The translations under genes were made by a program, and so were the position numbers. Under the pieces are notes generated by a model, which saw only the letters and a list, made by a program, of their open reading frames with translations, was not told the DNA's origin and made no database searches. DNA of 64,000 nucleotides from Corylus avellana. Taxonomy: Eukaryota > Streptophyta > Magnoliopsida > Fagales > Betulaceae. This document shows positions 23,631-36,610 of the stretch, one piece after another; position 1 is the first letter of the stretch; every line of letters starts with the position of its first letter. Location: NCBI RefSeq assembly GCF_901000735.1, contig NC_081550.1:9504716-9568715 (forward strand), in the 5' to 3' direction.

Positions 23631-24652
23631 AAATCTTACACTATATTACCAAGCTAAAGTGGCTCTACCTAGCGAAGTTTGTGTTTGGGTAGAGGGTTGG
23701 CTATTGCAAGTAGGTGCTTTCTGACCTAAAAAAATTGATTTACAACCCCCACTCAGCTTAAAATTTATAATATTACCCCTCATTTTGTACTAAATGGATA
23801 CTTTTCATTTCATTTGAAATGGAGATGATTCATTTCATTTGAAATGGAGAGGATTCTATTTCCTCAGCTCAAGAGTGGGAAAACCCCCCCTCCATACAAA
23901 AATGTCCCATGGAGCACAATGCCAATGCCAAAACATTTGGAAAGGGTCATATAACCAAATTAGTTAAGTTGGTTAGGTTAGTTTATATGATGACCTGGAT
24001 TAGTTATATTTCTGTTAATTCATTTGTTGTATAAATAGAACAAATGAAAGCAAAGTATAATGCTGTTTTGTTTTTTCTTACAACTCTGCAACTTTGATAG
24101 GGGAGCAAAGTATTCTTAGTCAAGTTTTCTTTTCATGGTGTTTTCTTCCTCTGCAATTTCCATTGAAGATCTTCCAGTCCCTTCTACCTTCATCATGGTT
24201 ATAGTCCTAGTTCTACATTGGTTTCTCAACCTTTCACTGGTGAGAATTACAATACTTGGAATTGTTCCGTGATTATGTCGTTAACAACCAAAAACAAAGT
24301 CGGCTTTAGTGATGGTACTCTTGAGCAAACCATCAAGTCCTTGAGATGTTTTACATCACACATGGATCAGGTGCTATAAAATGGTTTTGTCTTGGATTTT
24401 GAACTCAGTTTCAAAGGAAATACTTGCAAGTGTTATATATATTAATACTGCTGAAGAAATGTGGATCGATCTAAAATAGCGTTCTTTTCAATGAAATGGC
24501 CTAAGAATCTTTCAATTGCAAAAGGCCATTTCATCTCTATCACAGGACAATGTATCGGTGAGTAACTACTTCACTTGTCTTGAAGGATTGTGGGATGAAC
24601 TGAGCAATTATCGTCCTCTATCTACATGTTCTCGTGGCGCTTTGAAAAAACC

Positions 24653-24969
24653 TTTTTTTTTTTTTTTTTTTTTTTCCTATTCAAAAAGGCGGAAAGTGGC
24701 AACCAATGTAATTTTCCTCCTTGGGCATGACCATCAGGGTTCTCACCCGCTGTGAAATGTTCGGTTTGAGCCATAGCTACCTGGGAAGGCGAGTCCGTCA
24801 CCATAGCCCCAAGAGAGTGCAAGTTGGTAAAACCCTTTCTTAGTAACATCTGGTTCACAGGCTACTATTGCAAGCGGGGTCGAACCCGTTACCACTAGGA
24901 AGAAAAGAGGGGGGGAATTCAACCTTATCCCATGCTGTTTTACCAACTCAACTATCACCTTGGTAATCA
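24653..24969 (-). mobile_element. tRNA-derived SINE, contig B copy
   Basis: Identical to 12844-13160; A box at 24943-24954 and B box at 24876-24886 on the minus strand. Confidence 0.73.
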
Positions 24970-25968
24970 AGAAAAAAACATTTCTTGATTACCACCAACA
25001 TGAGTTATTTTATTTTTATTTTTTTCATTTCCTTACGGGATTGAATGAGTCTTTTTCTCACATTAGAGGACATATTGTCCTTCTTGATCTTCTACCATCA
25101 ATTAACAAAGTGTGTTTTATTTTGTTCTTCAAGAAGAATGCCAGAGAGAAAATTCATCATCAATTGGATCTTTAACTCATGATATTGATGCATTAATGAC
25201 AAAGTATGTTTTAGCACCTCAAAATTGACATGCTTAGCGGAATGCCTCTCGTAAAAGATCATCCCACCTACAGTCATTGTGGTGTTATTGGTCATACTAT
25301 TGAAAAATGCTACAAATTACATGGGTATCCACCTGGTTATAAGTTCAATAAAAGAAAATCCAATTCTTATTTTGCTAATTAAGCATCTGAGCAAGAAGTT
25401 CCTGGGTTACAAGTTCAATAAAAGAAAATTCAATTCTCATTTCGCTAATTAAGATTTAAGAATATAAACGTAAAGTTGCTCAATTGCCTATTACTCATGA
25501 GCAATGACAACAATTATCAGCTTTGCTCAAGCATCAACCATTTGATGCACTTCCTTCCACTCATCAAGTGGGTAATATTCTTACTTCTGAATATCACCTT
25601 TTTTTCAAATATGTTAGGTGACTATCTTTCTTCTCCTATCTTCTTTTTTAGACATTAAACATTTTGTTTTTTCATCTTCCACTTTGTTTCATGCTGCTTC
25701 CAGTAATAGTCAAAATGATAATCCTTGGATTATTGATACTAGAGATATTGATCATATGATCAGTTCTCTTTCATATTTAACCTTTATTACTGTTGTAGTT
25801 TCCACTTGTGTAAAACTATCATATGACTAATTTGCTTTAGTTACCCATATTGATACACTAAAATTTTCAGATACTCTTATTCCAGTTGAAGTTCTTTGTG
25901 TTCCATCATTTTCTTTTAATCTAATTTATGCCAATAAACTTATCAAAACTACGGTTTTTGCTTTATAC

Positions 25969-26289
25969 TGTTAGATTTCACTAAATAAATCTGTCTTACT
26001 CCATAGCATGTACACAATAATGAAAAGAATGTAAACGTACCTTCTTTGTTTGAAGATGAGTCTGCCATCTTCCTCCTTTTGTCCTGTTGTGTTGTGTGTG
26101 TAGAGCGCACTAGTCTCTCAACCCTAATTCCTCTGATGACCTAATGAAGTATAATGGGCTAACTTCATTATATATGTAGAGTGAGAGTACATGGCTTCCT
26201 CACGTGCTTATAGAATTGGTCCAGCCCATTATAGACTCAAATATTAAAATGACTATGCAGTCCACTCAAAAGTAAAATAAAACCCAACA
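25969..26289. mobile_element. Solo LTR, contig B copy
   Basis: TGTTAG...CCAACA flanked by TATAC (25964-25968 and 26290-26294), as in contig A. Confidence 0.73.
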
Positions 26290-26769
26290 TATACAACATT
26301 TGTTCAATTGGAATACAATTAGAATGGGTAGAGAACAAGGTGGCCTGTTTCATTTACAATACAAATCTCAATCACATTCTTATGCTCAAGTTTCAATTCA
26401 AGTCTCTTCCATAAATGTTGTTTATGTTGATATTTGACATTTAGACTAGGCCATATATCACATTCTTGAATAAAATTGTTGCATGGACTAATTAATTCCT
26501 CTAATTTCTTTTGAATCAAACAAATGTTGTACAGTTTGTCCCTTAGCTAAGCAACGTCGATTGCATTTTTCAATCAGCAACTCCGTTTCTTGGCATCCTT
26601 TTGAGTTGAGGTATTGTGATATTTGAGAACCATTATATGTTGAATCTACTAATGTTCTTGTTTCTTTCTTACCATTGTAGATTACTATAGTTGATTTACT
26701 TAAGTTTATCTCAAACTTGCTCCCATATTCAATCTTTCCTTCATTTGATCAAAACACAATAATAACTTA

Positions 26770-27333
26770 TGTTGTGCAAAAAACACGTACACGCGATTAC
26801 AATTACGGCTAAATAAGACGAGAATAATCACACATAAAATAACACCAAGATTTAAGTGGTTCCCTCAGTGTGAGTATGTCCACTGGCTCAGGCGATCATA
26901 ACGAAATTCACTATGAAAGATGGAGTACAAAATATAGTAGAGAGAAAATCACTCAGATCCAAAATCCCAATACACCCAAATCTCACTATCACACAATAGA
27001 GATTATTCCCCAAAGAGAATACAAAAGACAGAAATACTAACTCTTCTTTTTTTACTGAGATACGATGGCGATTCGTCCCTATTTCTTTTTCTCTTCCACT
27101 ATAGCACCCTTTCTTTTTCTCTCTTATTTTGACTCCTCCAAAATCAAAAAGAAAACAGTCAACTTCTTTTGATCACACACATAGCAGCCCACCTTTCTCC
27201 CTTTTAGAGACTAACATTTGTGCAGCTCTATCTTGTGATACGGTGTTACAGCCCTCAAACACAGCAGCCCACAAAATTATACTTGTGCAGCTCTGTTTTG
27301 CTTCTCTTGTGCACACACAAAAAGAACCAAAAA

Positions 27334-27375
<42 letters not shown>

Positions 27376-27526
27376 CAAGCAAACTAGGTTACTTTTGAGA
27401 GAAAAGTCCAAGTCGGTGCATTCCTCTCCCACTCCACGTTGGAATATGAAACCAAAGCTTACAAGGACTAGTAAAAGCAATGGACCCCACACCAAACCTT
27501 GATGGGTTAAGGCACACACGTCAACA
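26770..27526. mobile_element. Probable second solo LTR, contig B copy
   Basis: TGTTG...CAACA segment equivalent to 14961-15717, with the (AT)n run at about 27336-27374. Confidence 0.42.
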
Positions 27527-27874
27527 CCTTAGAATTAATTTTTTTGTGATCCAACAATGGTGCTGAATTCAAATGGTTGATTTTTATTCTTAAAATGAAC
27601 AATTGATCTCTAGAGTAGTGTTGAAACGCCTCAACAAAAGGCTATTGTTCAATGTAAACATCAACATTTATTGAATATGGCAAGAGCTTTGAGGTTTCAA
27701 GCTCATTTTTTTTCCTGTAGTGATTGTATAATTACTGTTGTACATGTCATAAATCGCATTCCAACCCCTCGGCTTTTCCAATAAATTTTCAAATGGAACA
27801 CTATTTTCCATTACTCCAACCTATTCTCATCATCATGTCTTTGGATGTCTTTGCTATGCATCTACTCTTACCAG

Positions 27875-27929
27875 TAAGGGCGAAAATCTAGAACTGCTAA
27901 CCGTTTTTTTTACATATATATATTTTTAT

Positions 27930-27963
<34 letters not shown>

Positions 27964-28919
27964 GAAGAATATTTATACTTATAACATGATTAATTGATGA
28001 TTAAATTATATGATTATATAATAACAAATTACACATGTATGTTAATCCAATGTATGTTAGTATATTATAAATTATAATTATACATATATGCATATTGAAT
28101 AATATAAATGTATAAGATCAATATTTAATCATGTGATTCAATGACAGTTCAAATGCTTAATCACATGATCAATTGGTTATTAAATCATATGGTTAAATAA
28201 TAACAAATTATACATATATAACATGACATAAGTATACAAATTCATACTAATACAATAATTATTAATTAAGTATCTAGAGACTTAGTTCCAATATATGTTA
28301 TAAATTATAATTTTACATAATAATAATAATGCTAACTCCCCCTTAGTCTTTTGATTCTAATATAAATATATTGTTTGTATGTTAGATAATATATATATAT
28401 ATATATTGCCTACACTTGTGCGAAGGCAATATAAAGCAGATCGAAAGTCTGTACTTGTATTAAGGTTGAAAGTCTGTACTTTAGGTTTTCAAGTAAACCT
28501 CTCTTCAAACTCTTCTTGTTTGTCCCATATTGGAAACAAACCAACTTATTACACTTTCACTCCTCTATATAAAGCAGCCCTTCACTGCCTGGCTAAGACC
28601 AACCTCACTAAGACCAAGGAAGCTTGGCTAAGCCCAAGCCTGGTGCGCCGTAGGTGCACAAGCCGGGTTTTAGTGCAATTTTTTTTTTCTTGGTGCGCCG
28701 TATGTATACAAGCTGGGTTTCAGTATAATTTTATTTATTTTTTATTAAAAGCGGAGGCGGTTATTTATCTGCTAACTGCTAACCAGACGAGTAATCGCCT
28801 AAGCTGTTAATCACCTAGCGGTTAGCGGAGATGGTTACTAAAATTTACTAACTGCTTAGACAGTTGTGGTTAGTGGTTTTAGTCACTAACCGCTAATTGC
28901 AACCATCTTTTCACCTTTA
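27875..28919. mobile_element. hAT-like MITE, contig B copy
   Basis: Equivalent of 16066-17110 with the same termini and the same cttaccag / cttaccaa flanks. Confidence 0.78.
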
Positions 28920-29186
28920 CTTACCAATACAAAATTTAACTCACGTGCTAAGCCCTGTACTTTTATAGGATAGCCCTATAGAAGCATATGATACAAGTTG
29001 TTTGATGTTACTACAAAGTCTGTACTTGTATCTCGAAATGTAATTTTTCTTGAGGATGTTTTTCATATGAATCATCAAAGTTTAATATGTCTACTCTAGA
29101 TGATTGATTTGTTCTTCCTAAATAAGTTTCTAATGATGTATCTTCATTTCTTATATTCCATTACATCCTACTAATCTTGAACATAG

Positions 29187-29556
29187 TGCCGGAGCCAGGG
29201 TTTTGGTTCAAGGGAGTCAACACAAATTTATTGATTAAAAAATTAAAAACACTAAAACATATAACTAACGCAATAAATAAATAATTCAACAAATTTAATT
29301 ATTGTTTAAAACATATAAATGTAACTTACAATTTATTTTATCTTATAAAATTCTTTATTTAGTTTTCCTCGACAAGACTTCATACCTTGAAATCGTTGCA
29401 TGATTACTTCATTGCTAATAGTTTTGAATATATAATTTTCAATGTACATAACTAGACAATCATTTATCCACTAATCTCTCATTCAGTTACGTAAACGATT
29501 TTTAACAATATTCATTGAAGAAAAAGCTATTTCAACAATTGAGGGGTGGCTTTGAA
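29187..29556 (-). mobile_element. hAT transposase remnant, contig B copy
   Basis: Equivalent of 17378-17747; the same SIVEIAFSSMNIVKNRLR block is readable on the minus strand. Confidence 0.7.
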
Positions 29557-29573
29557 CCACCCCTTTGTGCGTA

Positions 29574-29887
29574 GCCACCCCAATTTTTGTATTACCATAA
29601 TCACCTCTGTTCCATCTACCGCCTTTATACGATTCTTGACATCCTCAGGCAAGTGCAGTGGTGGGTTAGGAAAGGGGGGCAAATCCAACTTCTATCTTCT
29701 TTGATATCATATCGGTGGTGGGTTCTTTGTTAATATATTTTTAGACTTCTTTTGGCTTATCTTGAAATCAATGTCCTCTACCCGCTCCCATAGCTTCTCT
29801 TCAAACCATTCTTTGGGCTTTGAGCTTGTACAACATAAGTCATGATCTTTTCAACGTCAAACCCTTATTTCTTGGGGCTGTCCACAA
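29574..29887 (-). pseudogene. B3-domain fragment, contig B copy
   Basis: Equivalent of 17765-18080. A 2-bp deletion near 29693 relative to contig A shifts the frame again. Confidence 0.38.
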
Positions 29888-30902
29888 GTTTACTTTTCTA
29901 TAGTTCTCATAAGTCTATGCATAAATACAAATAAACAATTTATTTTCCAAAAACAAACAAATAAAAAAATTATTAGAAAAAAAAAAATATTAACGCTTAT
30001 GAATTATTGAGCGCCCATGTGCACTAGTGGGAGACCGGATGTCCTCGATGGTGGACATCGTAGTTCTTGAATGATTTGAATCTGGTCTATTATAGGTATT
30101 CTTCTCAACTCTGATCTCTTCCGGTTATGGGTCACTTGGTTAGTTGACATGGCTGACGATTAGCTTTTTTAGGGCTTTTGGCGATCAAAGTTTGTAAGAG
30201 AAGAAGAAGAAGAGAGGAAGATGATGTTTAAGAGCTTTCGATTTTATGTGAAATAGATCGAAGCGGGTTGGCTCATATTGAATCAACTTAATTTTCCCAT
30301 TACCTCACTCAAATACTTTCCATTTTAAGAAACTTCTTTTATGACCAACGCTTTTAATATCTATAAAAGTTCTTGTCTGGTTTTTGCATTTTTTTAATAA
30401 AGCTTCACATCTTCATTGAGCTTGATTATATGCACTACTGTGAGCCCCAACATGACTATGTAACTTCTTTCTTCTTCCAATTTTATCCACCTCAATAACA
30501 ACACAAGTCTTCCTACTTGATTTCAGTATCTAGTTTGAAGATATAACAATATAAGTAATATGCAACATTTTTTTTAAAATTTTTTTTCAACCAATCACCA
30601 TATTCTTTGAACCATGTTGGATTAAAACGGCAAACAGTTTTTCCAAATTGTGCTTTTGAAAAATCAAGTTAAGTGGTTGACAAGGTCTTTCTCACAATGC
30701 CTTGAATTTGATCCCTCATCACTAGAATGATAATTTAAATTTTTTCTCTTAAGCAATGGATTCAATGATTTTGATAAATCGACTTTGAAATGAGCTCCAT
30801 TAGAATTTTGACGGTAACTGGAAATAAAATCTATTTTGTTCATCAGGCTACCTTAGTAATGTTAATTTATATATTTCATATTATTAAAAAATATGTAACA
30901 AA

Positions 30903-30953
<51 letters not shown>

Positions 30954-31588
30954 ATTAATTAAAAGAGCAATTTAAATATTAAAGCTCATGAATGTAAAAG
31001 TTAAATTACATATCTCTTAGTTTCTAAAAAAATATAGCAATTAATTGGAATTGTTGAAAGCTTCAAATAGGATAAAATATTGTAAGGGAAATCATAAATT
31101 TCAACTTGTTTAATGGTGGCTTCAAAGATGCAATAGCAAATTAGTGTTTTAAATATGGACACATATTATTTTTATAAATTCTGTCCTTTTTTTTAATAGT
31201 AGGGACAAAATTGAAATAAATTTTATTAAAAACTCATGTGCATTTCACATGTTATTAAAAAAAAGGGACACATGTCACTTTTATAGACTAGATTGAAGGA
31301 AATTCCTCCAACCCAGTTTGGAGGAAAACTCAGTCCTTTCAGTATTGCTTCCAACGTTTTGCAACATCACAAAAAATAAAAAATAAAAAATATATATTAA
31401 ATTAGAGAAATGACAGGATGACACACAAACAGGCAGAGGATTTACAAATACTAAATTACACGCAGCGTTTTTTTGAAATCTAAATAGGACGTCGGTAATA
31501 CCCCAAAAAATAAAATTCATTTAAAAAAATATATAAATCCTTTGAAAAATACACATGGTTTCAAAATAAAGTTTCTATATATATATAT

Positions 31589-32204
31589 CAAGGGAAGATT
31601 TGATCCTAGAAACCTTGAGGATCAATACTAGACTTTAGAGGCTCGTTCCTCATGCTGCATAAACTCGATTTCACACCCAAAAACCCTAAAAATCGACCCT
31701 TTGATCTATTTAATCATCTGTTAGCCTTTGGGGACCCATTTTGCTAGAAAACCTAGCGTCCTAGAGCGTGGGGAAGGTTGCTACCTTTCCACCTTAGGGA
31801 CATTTATTTCTTCTGCAGTTTAGCAGGTACTAGATCGAGTTAGAGCTTAGAGTCTTTCACCGAGCTTGCGATGTGGAGCAAGAAAAATAGGCACTTTTAT
31901 TGTGTCTAAGTAGTTAAGAACTCTAGGAATATATTAGGCAATAGTTAGTTGTTGTTATCTTTAATGGATTTTGTATTGTAGTTTTATTTAAGAGATATTT
32001 TTTAAGTATTAATTGAAGCTCAGATCATATTATTCCGCATGTCTTATACTCTCATAGATGTTTAGAGTAGTGTTTCCCAATTAACACTCCCTAATAGTTG
32101 ACGTGGAAGTTCTACCTTAACTCCCAGGTTATTATTTTTATTAATTTATTATGGCGAGTTATAGTTAGATACCTTTGGACTTGTTTAGGAAAGTAAATAA
32201 GTCT
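31589..32204. other. Unclassified sequence beyond the repeat
   Basis: First sequence of contig B not found in contig A. No gene is recognised; it may be part of the LTR retroelement whose pol piece follows. Confidence 0.35.
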
Positions 32205-32520
32205 GTGGGTCAGTCAGAAAGGACCATCCAGATCTTAAAAGACAGGATGAAAATGTGGGCTCGATTTCAAGGGGAGCTGAATTCAATATCTTCCATTGAT
32301 CGAGTTCATCTACAACAATAGTTTTCAGGTGACTATTGGAATGGGATCTTACAAGGTATTGTATGGTCGCAAGTATCGCTTGCCCTTGTGTTGGAATGAG
32401 GTAGGTGAGACACAACTATTGGGGTCAAACTTAGTCTAAGACACAAAGAAGAAGGTTGCCCTCATCCGACTGAGAACAATGGCTGCCCATAGTAGGCAAA
32501 AAGGCTATGTGTATAAATGT
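32205..32520 (+). mobile_element. Ty3/gypsy integrase C-terminal remnant
   Basis: Frameshifted but readable pol sequence: ERTIQILKD, then FQGELNS, then GSYKVLYGRKYRLPLCWNEV and GETQLLGSNLV. In the family this is the end of the integrase core (usual forms YEALYGRKCRSPLCW, VGE). Stops and shifts interrupt it; no LTR is visible within the contig. Confidence 0.75.
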
Positions 32521-32709
32521 GTATCACAGTTTATCCATTTTCCGTCGAATTTAACATACATTCTTAAAGAAAGAGGCTAAGTAAAGAAGAAAATTGTTAA
32601 ATAGGGTCAATTGCAACATTTTAGTTTTTTTAAGGGGACAATGCAAATCACTTGCTAATTTAAAAAAAAATAATTATAGTTTTTCCTTATTTTTTTTTTT
32701 TAATTTGAG

Positions 32710-32890
32710 GAATGTTATACTTACTTCAATTTCTTTACACAATTTTTTCACACTTATATGTAGCTTTTAAAACCACTATTTAATCAAAATCCAATAAAGA
32801 TCCATCTCATACCTAATGGTGATTTTAAAAGCCACCTGTGGGTGTAGAAAAATTGTGTAAAGAAGTGAGAATAAGTGTAACATTATTCTT
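32710..32890. mobile_element. Foldback MITE, about 180 bp
   Basis: Left arm gaatgttatacttacttc... ctttacacaatttttt...gcttttaaaaccactatt is matched by an inverted right arm (aatggtgattttaaaagcc... aaaaattgtgtaaagaag... gtgtaacattattc). Arms of about 70 bp pair with scattered mismatches. No clean TSD, so the superfamily is open. Confidence 0.65.
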
Positions 32891-33012
32891 ATAATTTATC
32901 TAATCTAATTTCGAAGCAGGTCAATTGAAAACGGAGCTTTCAAAATTTATTCTTCCATTGGACCAATTACACATGTATTCTTCCATTTCGCTCTTACATT
33001 CCATAACAAGAA

Positions 33013-33112
33013 NNNNNNNNNNNNNNNNNNNNNNNNNNNNNNNNNNNNNNNNNNNNNNNNNNNNNNNNNNNNNNNNNNNNNNNNNNNNNNNNNNNNNNNN
33101 NNNNNNNNNNNN
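33013..33112. other. Assembly gap, 100 N
   Basis: Exactly 100 N. Unlike the other three gaps, the sequence after it does not repeat sequence found before it in the window. Confidence 0.99.
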
Positions 33113-33239
33113 ATGGCAGTTGCTGCTTCAACCAGATTGTTGTAAAATAACAGCAGTGAACCTTGGACCAGATCAGAAGTAGCTTTTTCTCGAGGAACTT
33201 GAATGTTGCGCAGCTCTATCATCATACAAACATAGATGC
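33113..33239 (-). other. SE: Presumed SERRATE 3' UTR
   Basis: Directly downstream of the SE stop codon on the minus strand and cut by the gap. No polyadenylation site can be assigned. Confidence 0.5.
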
Positions 33240-36200
33240 CTACAAGCTCCTGTAGTCTATCACAGTGACCTCATCGTCTGGCGCATCTAGGTCTTGATAA
33301 CTGCAACAACAACAAAATCGAGTGCAGTCAGCATGTCCTCTTTACACATTATCAATCGGAGGCAAAAGGATACACAGAGAGCAAACTGGCTAAGCCCTAA
33401 AAAAAAGGCATCGGAGACAGCACTGTCAAACATCAGCAGAGAAAACATCACCACATGTTGACTGCAGATGGGTTTTAGTAGAGCTTTGTATCCCAGAGAG
33501 TTGTACATATCTCAAAAATTTAAACTAAACAAGAATTGGTTTCATGGTGGCAGTGGGAAACTATTTTGAGCATCATGAAAAGATCAGCAGAGAAAACGGA
33601 AAAACCTTCTGTATAAGGTTCGAAATGGTGATATATTATATAATATATAATATTTGTGTGTACGGGAGCGCAACTTGGGATAAACTATGATAAATTATGG
33701 CAATGTCCAATCAATCTTGATGAGGTCTTACTCATTTTCACCCATTTGAAGGAAATTTTGTAATAATTGAAGGTCCATGAAAAAAATGGTCTATGTCTCG
33801 ACTTGGGGACGCACTAGCCCCATCTATGTGCTACCCAAAATGATAACAGTTACGGCTTCCTCTACTTACTTTTATGTCAAACCTCATATATGATTCAACA
33901 CAATCCAATAGAGTATTACAATCATCTCCACAGCTCCACTCAAAGATCCATGACATTATCGTTAGAGACTGTTGAACTACAGTGCCCTTAAGTAATATGG
34001 TGGTACTAAGTTGGCTTCAATACCATAATCACGACCCAGGAAAGCACAAGCCACATTTATGCAATACCTCAAAAAGACTAGTCACAATCAAGGCTATCCG
34101 AAATTGGTTACATTGCCCAAATCAATGACGTAGATCTTTTGGTGTAGCTAATGCATCCCAGGTAATAAAAAATGGTACCACTCTTAGTAACACTGCGGAT
34201 CAGGGGCACTAAAACGCAACATAGGCGCCAGTGAGGAGACATAAGACTTTTTTGAGTGGAAGAAATAGTACCCCATTATAGGTGGATTTAGATTGTGAAG
34301 GAACTATGTAAGCATGTATTGAATCTCAAACTGAATATGTACTAGCTTGATCTAGGCTATATAATTAATTAAGGAAAATTTCAATAGCAACTAGTTCTTT
34401 TGGAGTATTGCACAGATGTAATGCGTCTGTGACCCATGACAAATAGTATCAAAACCAATTTGATAACATATTCCTCATGGGCATTGCAATGCCAATTTGA
34501 TAACCTATTCCTCCTGGGCACTCCAATGCAATGTATGCCTTGACAAAAATGTACAGGATTTGAATGGAATATATCGGTACCCCATATTAGTTTTTGCGAA
34601 GGCATCATGCAGAGGTGTGATGAGTTTCATATCAAATGTGTACCAAGTTGATTAGACTATACAAGCAACTATGGCACTTGTGACCAATCTTTTGAGAGTA
34701 TCGCAAAGATAAACTATTTTGTCTCTAGGATGTGAGACTCTAATTATGGTATATATGCTTTGTTATCTAACATTAAAATTATAGTTAAAAACCCATATCA
34801 TTTGGCTCCACTAGTTCAAAAACCAGATTTAGAATAAGTAAAATTTTACTATATATAGATTTATCTGAACCATGTTGATCTACAAATAGGTGCAGCCCCA
34901 TCAATTTTGATAGGGCAGCACCCCGTCATAGTATATCCACACACATATATGCACATTGCACACAGAAAGGAAGACGGCAAAATAGGTTGTATCTGTCTTG
35001 ATAAAGTTACATTATTGAATCTCACGAAGATATATCCAGTTTAGCCAAGCTACTTACATATGATTGGTTATGGACTAGCATATATCCTCACAGCTTCAAT
35101 AACACTAACCCTTTAGTTTCTTCAACTAAATACTATCATTCCTACTCACTAATTGGTCTTCATAGTGACTAGACAATTGTAGTGCGCCATTTCAAGTTTT
35201 ATCCCTTAAAATCAACCACTTTAATCTATTAACTCTAGTTAGACATATTTTACAGAAAATTTCCAATTGTCCTGCATCACCAAACATGATTGACCACAAC
35301 CATGTTACAAACAATGTATATATTACCAGTATCCCCAACTTCTGAATATTTTCCAACAATCTATTGACAGTTATCTTAAGTTCTGGGTATTTACCAACAA
35401 TCCAAGGTTCTCCGTCCCCTAAATTCTGAACCCATTCACACTACTAGCACCTCATGGATTCGGCGATATCTCTTCCACTTCTAAAACCTTTTGACGTTAC
35501 AGAATCTTACCTAAATATTTACACCAACATCGACCTCAACAACCTAAATATGTGGACAAACAACATAAACAATAGCGCCAAATCCAAATACTAGCAAGTT
35601 ACATTAATTACATAATGTAACATTCACTAAACAAGCTTATGCTAAGTTTATATGATTAACATTATGAACTTTTTCCACAATATGCCTTGCTACCCAGTCA
35701 TGATTTTTGTTTTCTCACTGAAAATGTTAAAATTCTTCCACTTCCATTTGATGAGGAAGCTAAATCGAACTTCATAATTATAGCTCTTCAAAGTTGCTGT
35801 TGTATGATATTATCTTCACTGTAAAACATCTATGCCAAACAAAGCCTAATGAAACGACAAACCAGACAAAGCATAGAGACATGCAAACAAAGATAGACAA
35901 GCCGGACAGAGAAAGGCAGCAAGTAAATGGACAATTTTCTTTTTCCAAAAAAGTTTACCCATCAATTTTGAGAAAAAAAAAAAAAAAACAAAACAAAAGA
36001 CCAAGGAGCACCATGAAGTAGGGGATTGGACTAAATCTTTGATTGCAAATTACCTGCGTAGACGTCGAGGATCTTGCCTAAAACCCGGAGAAAAAGAAAG
36101 AATAGGACCTGGCCCAGTTAACTGTGAACCAGCCCGCCCATTTCTACCACCACCTTCAAAAGGGGGAGGACCACCCTGCTCACGCAACATCCGCATTGCC

Positions 36201-36610
36201 ACTTCAGGTGGAGCAGGAACAAAAGGCCCTAATGGACTGCAATTACAACAATATAAAAACTCGCATAAGAAATATCAAAATAAGATACCAATTGCAATCA
36301 CAATTTACATTTTGCTTGCACTGTCAACGTACCCAGCACCAGGAACAGGCATCAATACTGGCGGAGGGGCTATATCAGAGGGAAAAGGAGCAACACGCAT
36401 TCCCTGTCCGCCAAAAGTTTCATACATTGGTTCATCAAGATTTCCTCCATCTGATCCATCATTGTTGGATTGGAAATCACTTGACTGTGGGTTTTCGGAC
36501 CTATCATATTTTTCACTACCATTAGCTCGATTATCACGTTCTCTACGATTGCCACGTTCATCTTTCAATCGATTATCTGGACCTAGTCGACGTCTCAGTG
36601 GCCTGTCCTT
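33240..36610 (-). CDS. SE: SERRATE-like zinc-finger protein, C-terminal exons
   Basis: SERRATE is the plant ARS2 homologue, a nuclear protein that works with DCL1 and HYL1 in primary miRNA processing and links to the cap-binding complex and splicing. Three minus-strand exons are readable: 36333-36610 (KDRPLRRRLGPDNRLKDERG ... PPPVLMPVPGAG), 36054-36236 (PLGPFVPAPPEVAMRMLREQ ... FRQDPRRLR) and 33240-33300 (SYQDLDAPDDEVTVIDYRSL and stop at 33240-33242). Phases join cleanly: GG|T = G and AG|T = S. The final motif is the conserved C-terminus of the family. The intron before the last exon is 2.75 kb. The upstream partner exons are in contig D (59037-60682). An open frame of 222 codons on the other strand (36039-36707) is a shadow. 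Confidence 0.92.
33301..36053 (-). other. SE: SE last intron
   Basis: 2.75 kb. Donor cag|gtaa at 36054/36053 and acceptor gttgcag at 33301-33307 (minus). Contains a short AT palindromic stretch (about 33631-33652) and a local ~45-bp near-duplication (about 34461-34545: aatttgataac...attcctc). It may hold unclassified repeats but no gene is recognised. Confidence 0.6.

Larger units (their letters stand above)
24129..29184 (+). mobile_element. Decayed Ty1/copia element, contig B copy
   Basis: Same domain pieces and same interruptions as 12320-17375. It adds no independent element if the contigs overlap. Confidence 0.8.
19948..31588. repeat. 11.6-kb direct repeat of 8140-19847
   Basis: Same order and orientation as contig A at an offset of about +11808. 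From 19948 to about 30380 it is nearly identical, differing in a few microsatellites and small indels (GT run at 21734, 2-bp deletion near 29693). From about 30380 to 31570 differences become frequent. It starts next to a gap in mid-LINE and mid-intron, so it has no biological left boundary. All insertions within the copia element are present in both copies, which makes an unmerged contig overlap or allelic contig the best explanation. Confidence 0.9.

Noticed and set aside
33926..34300. Retroelement LTR in the SE last intron
   Set aside because: The stretch looks repetitive in style, but no TG...CA ends, TSD or coding match could be found.
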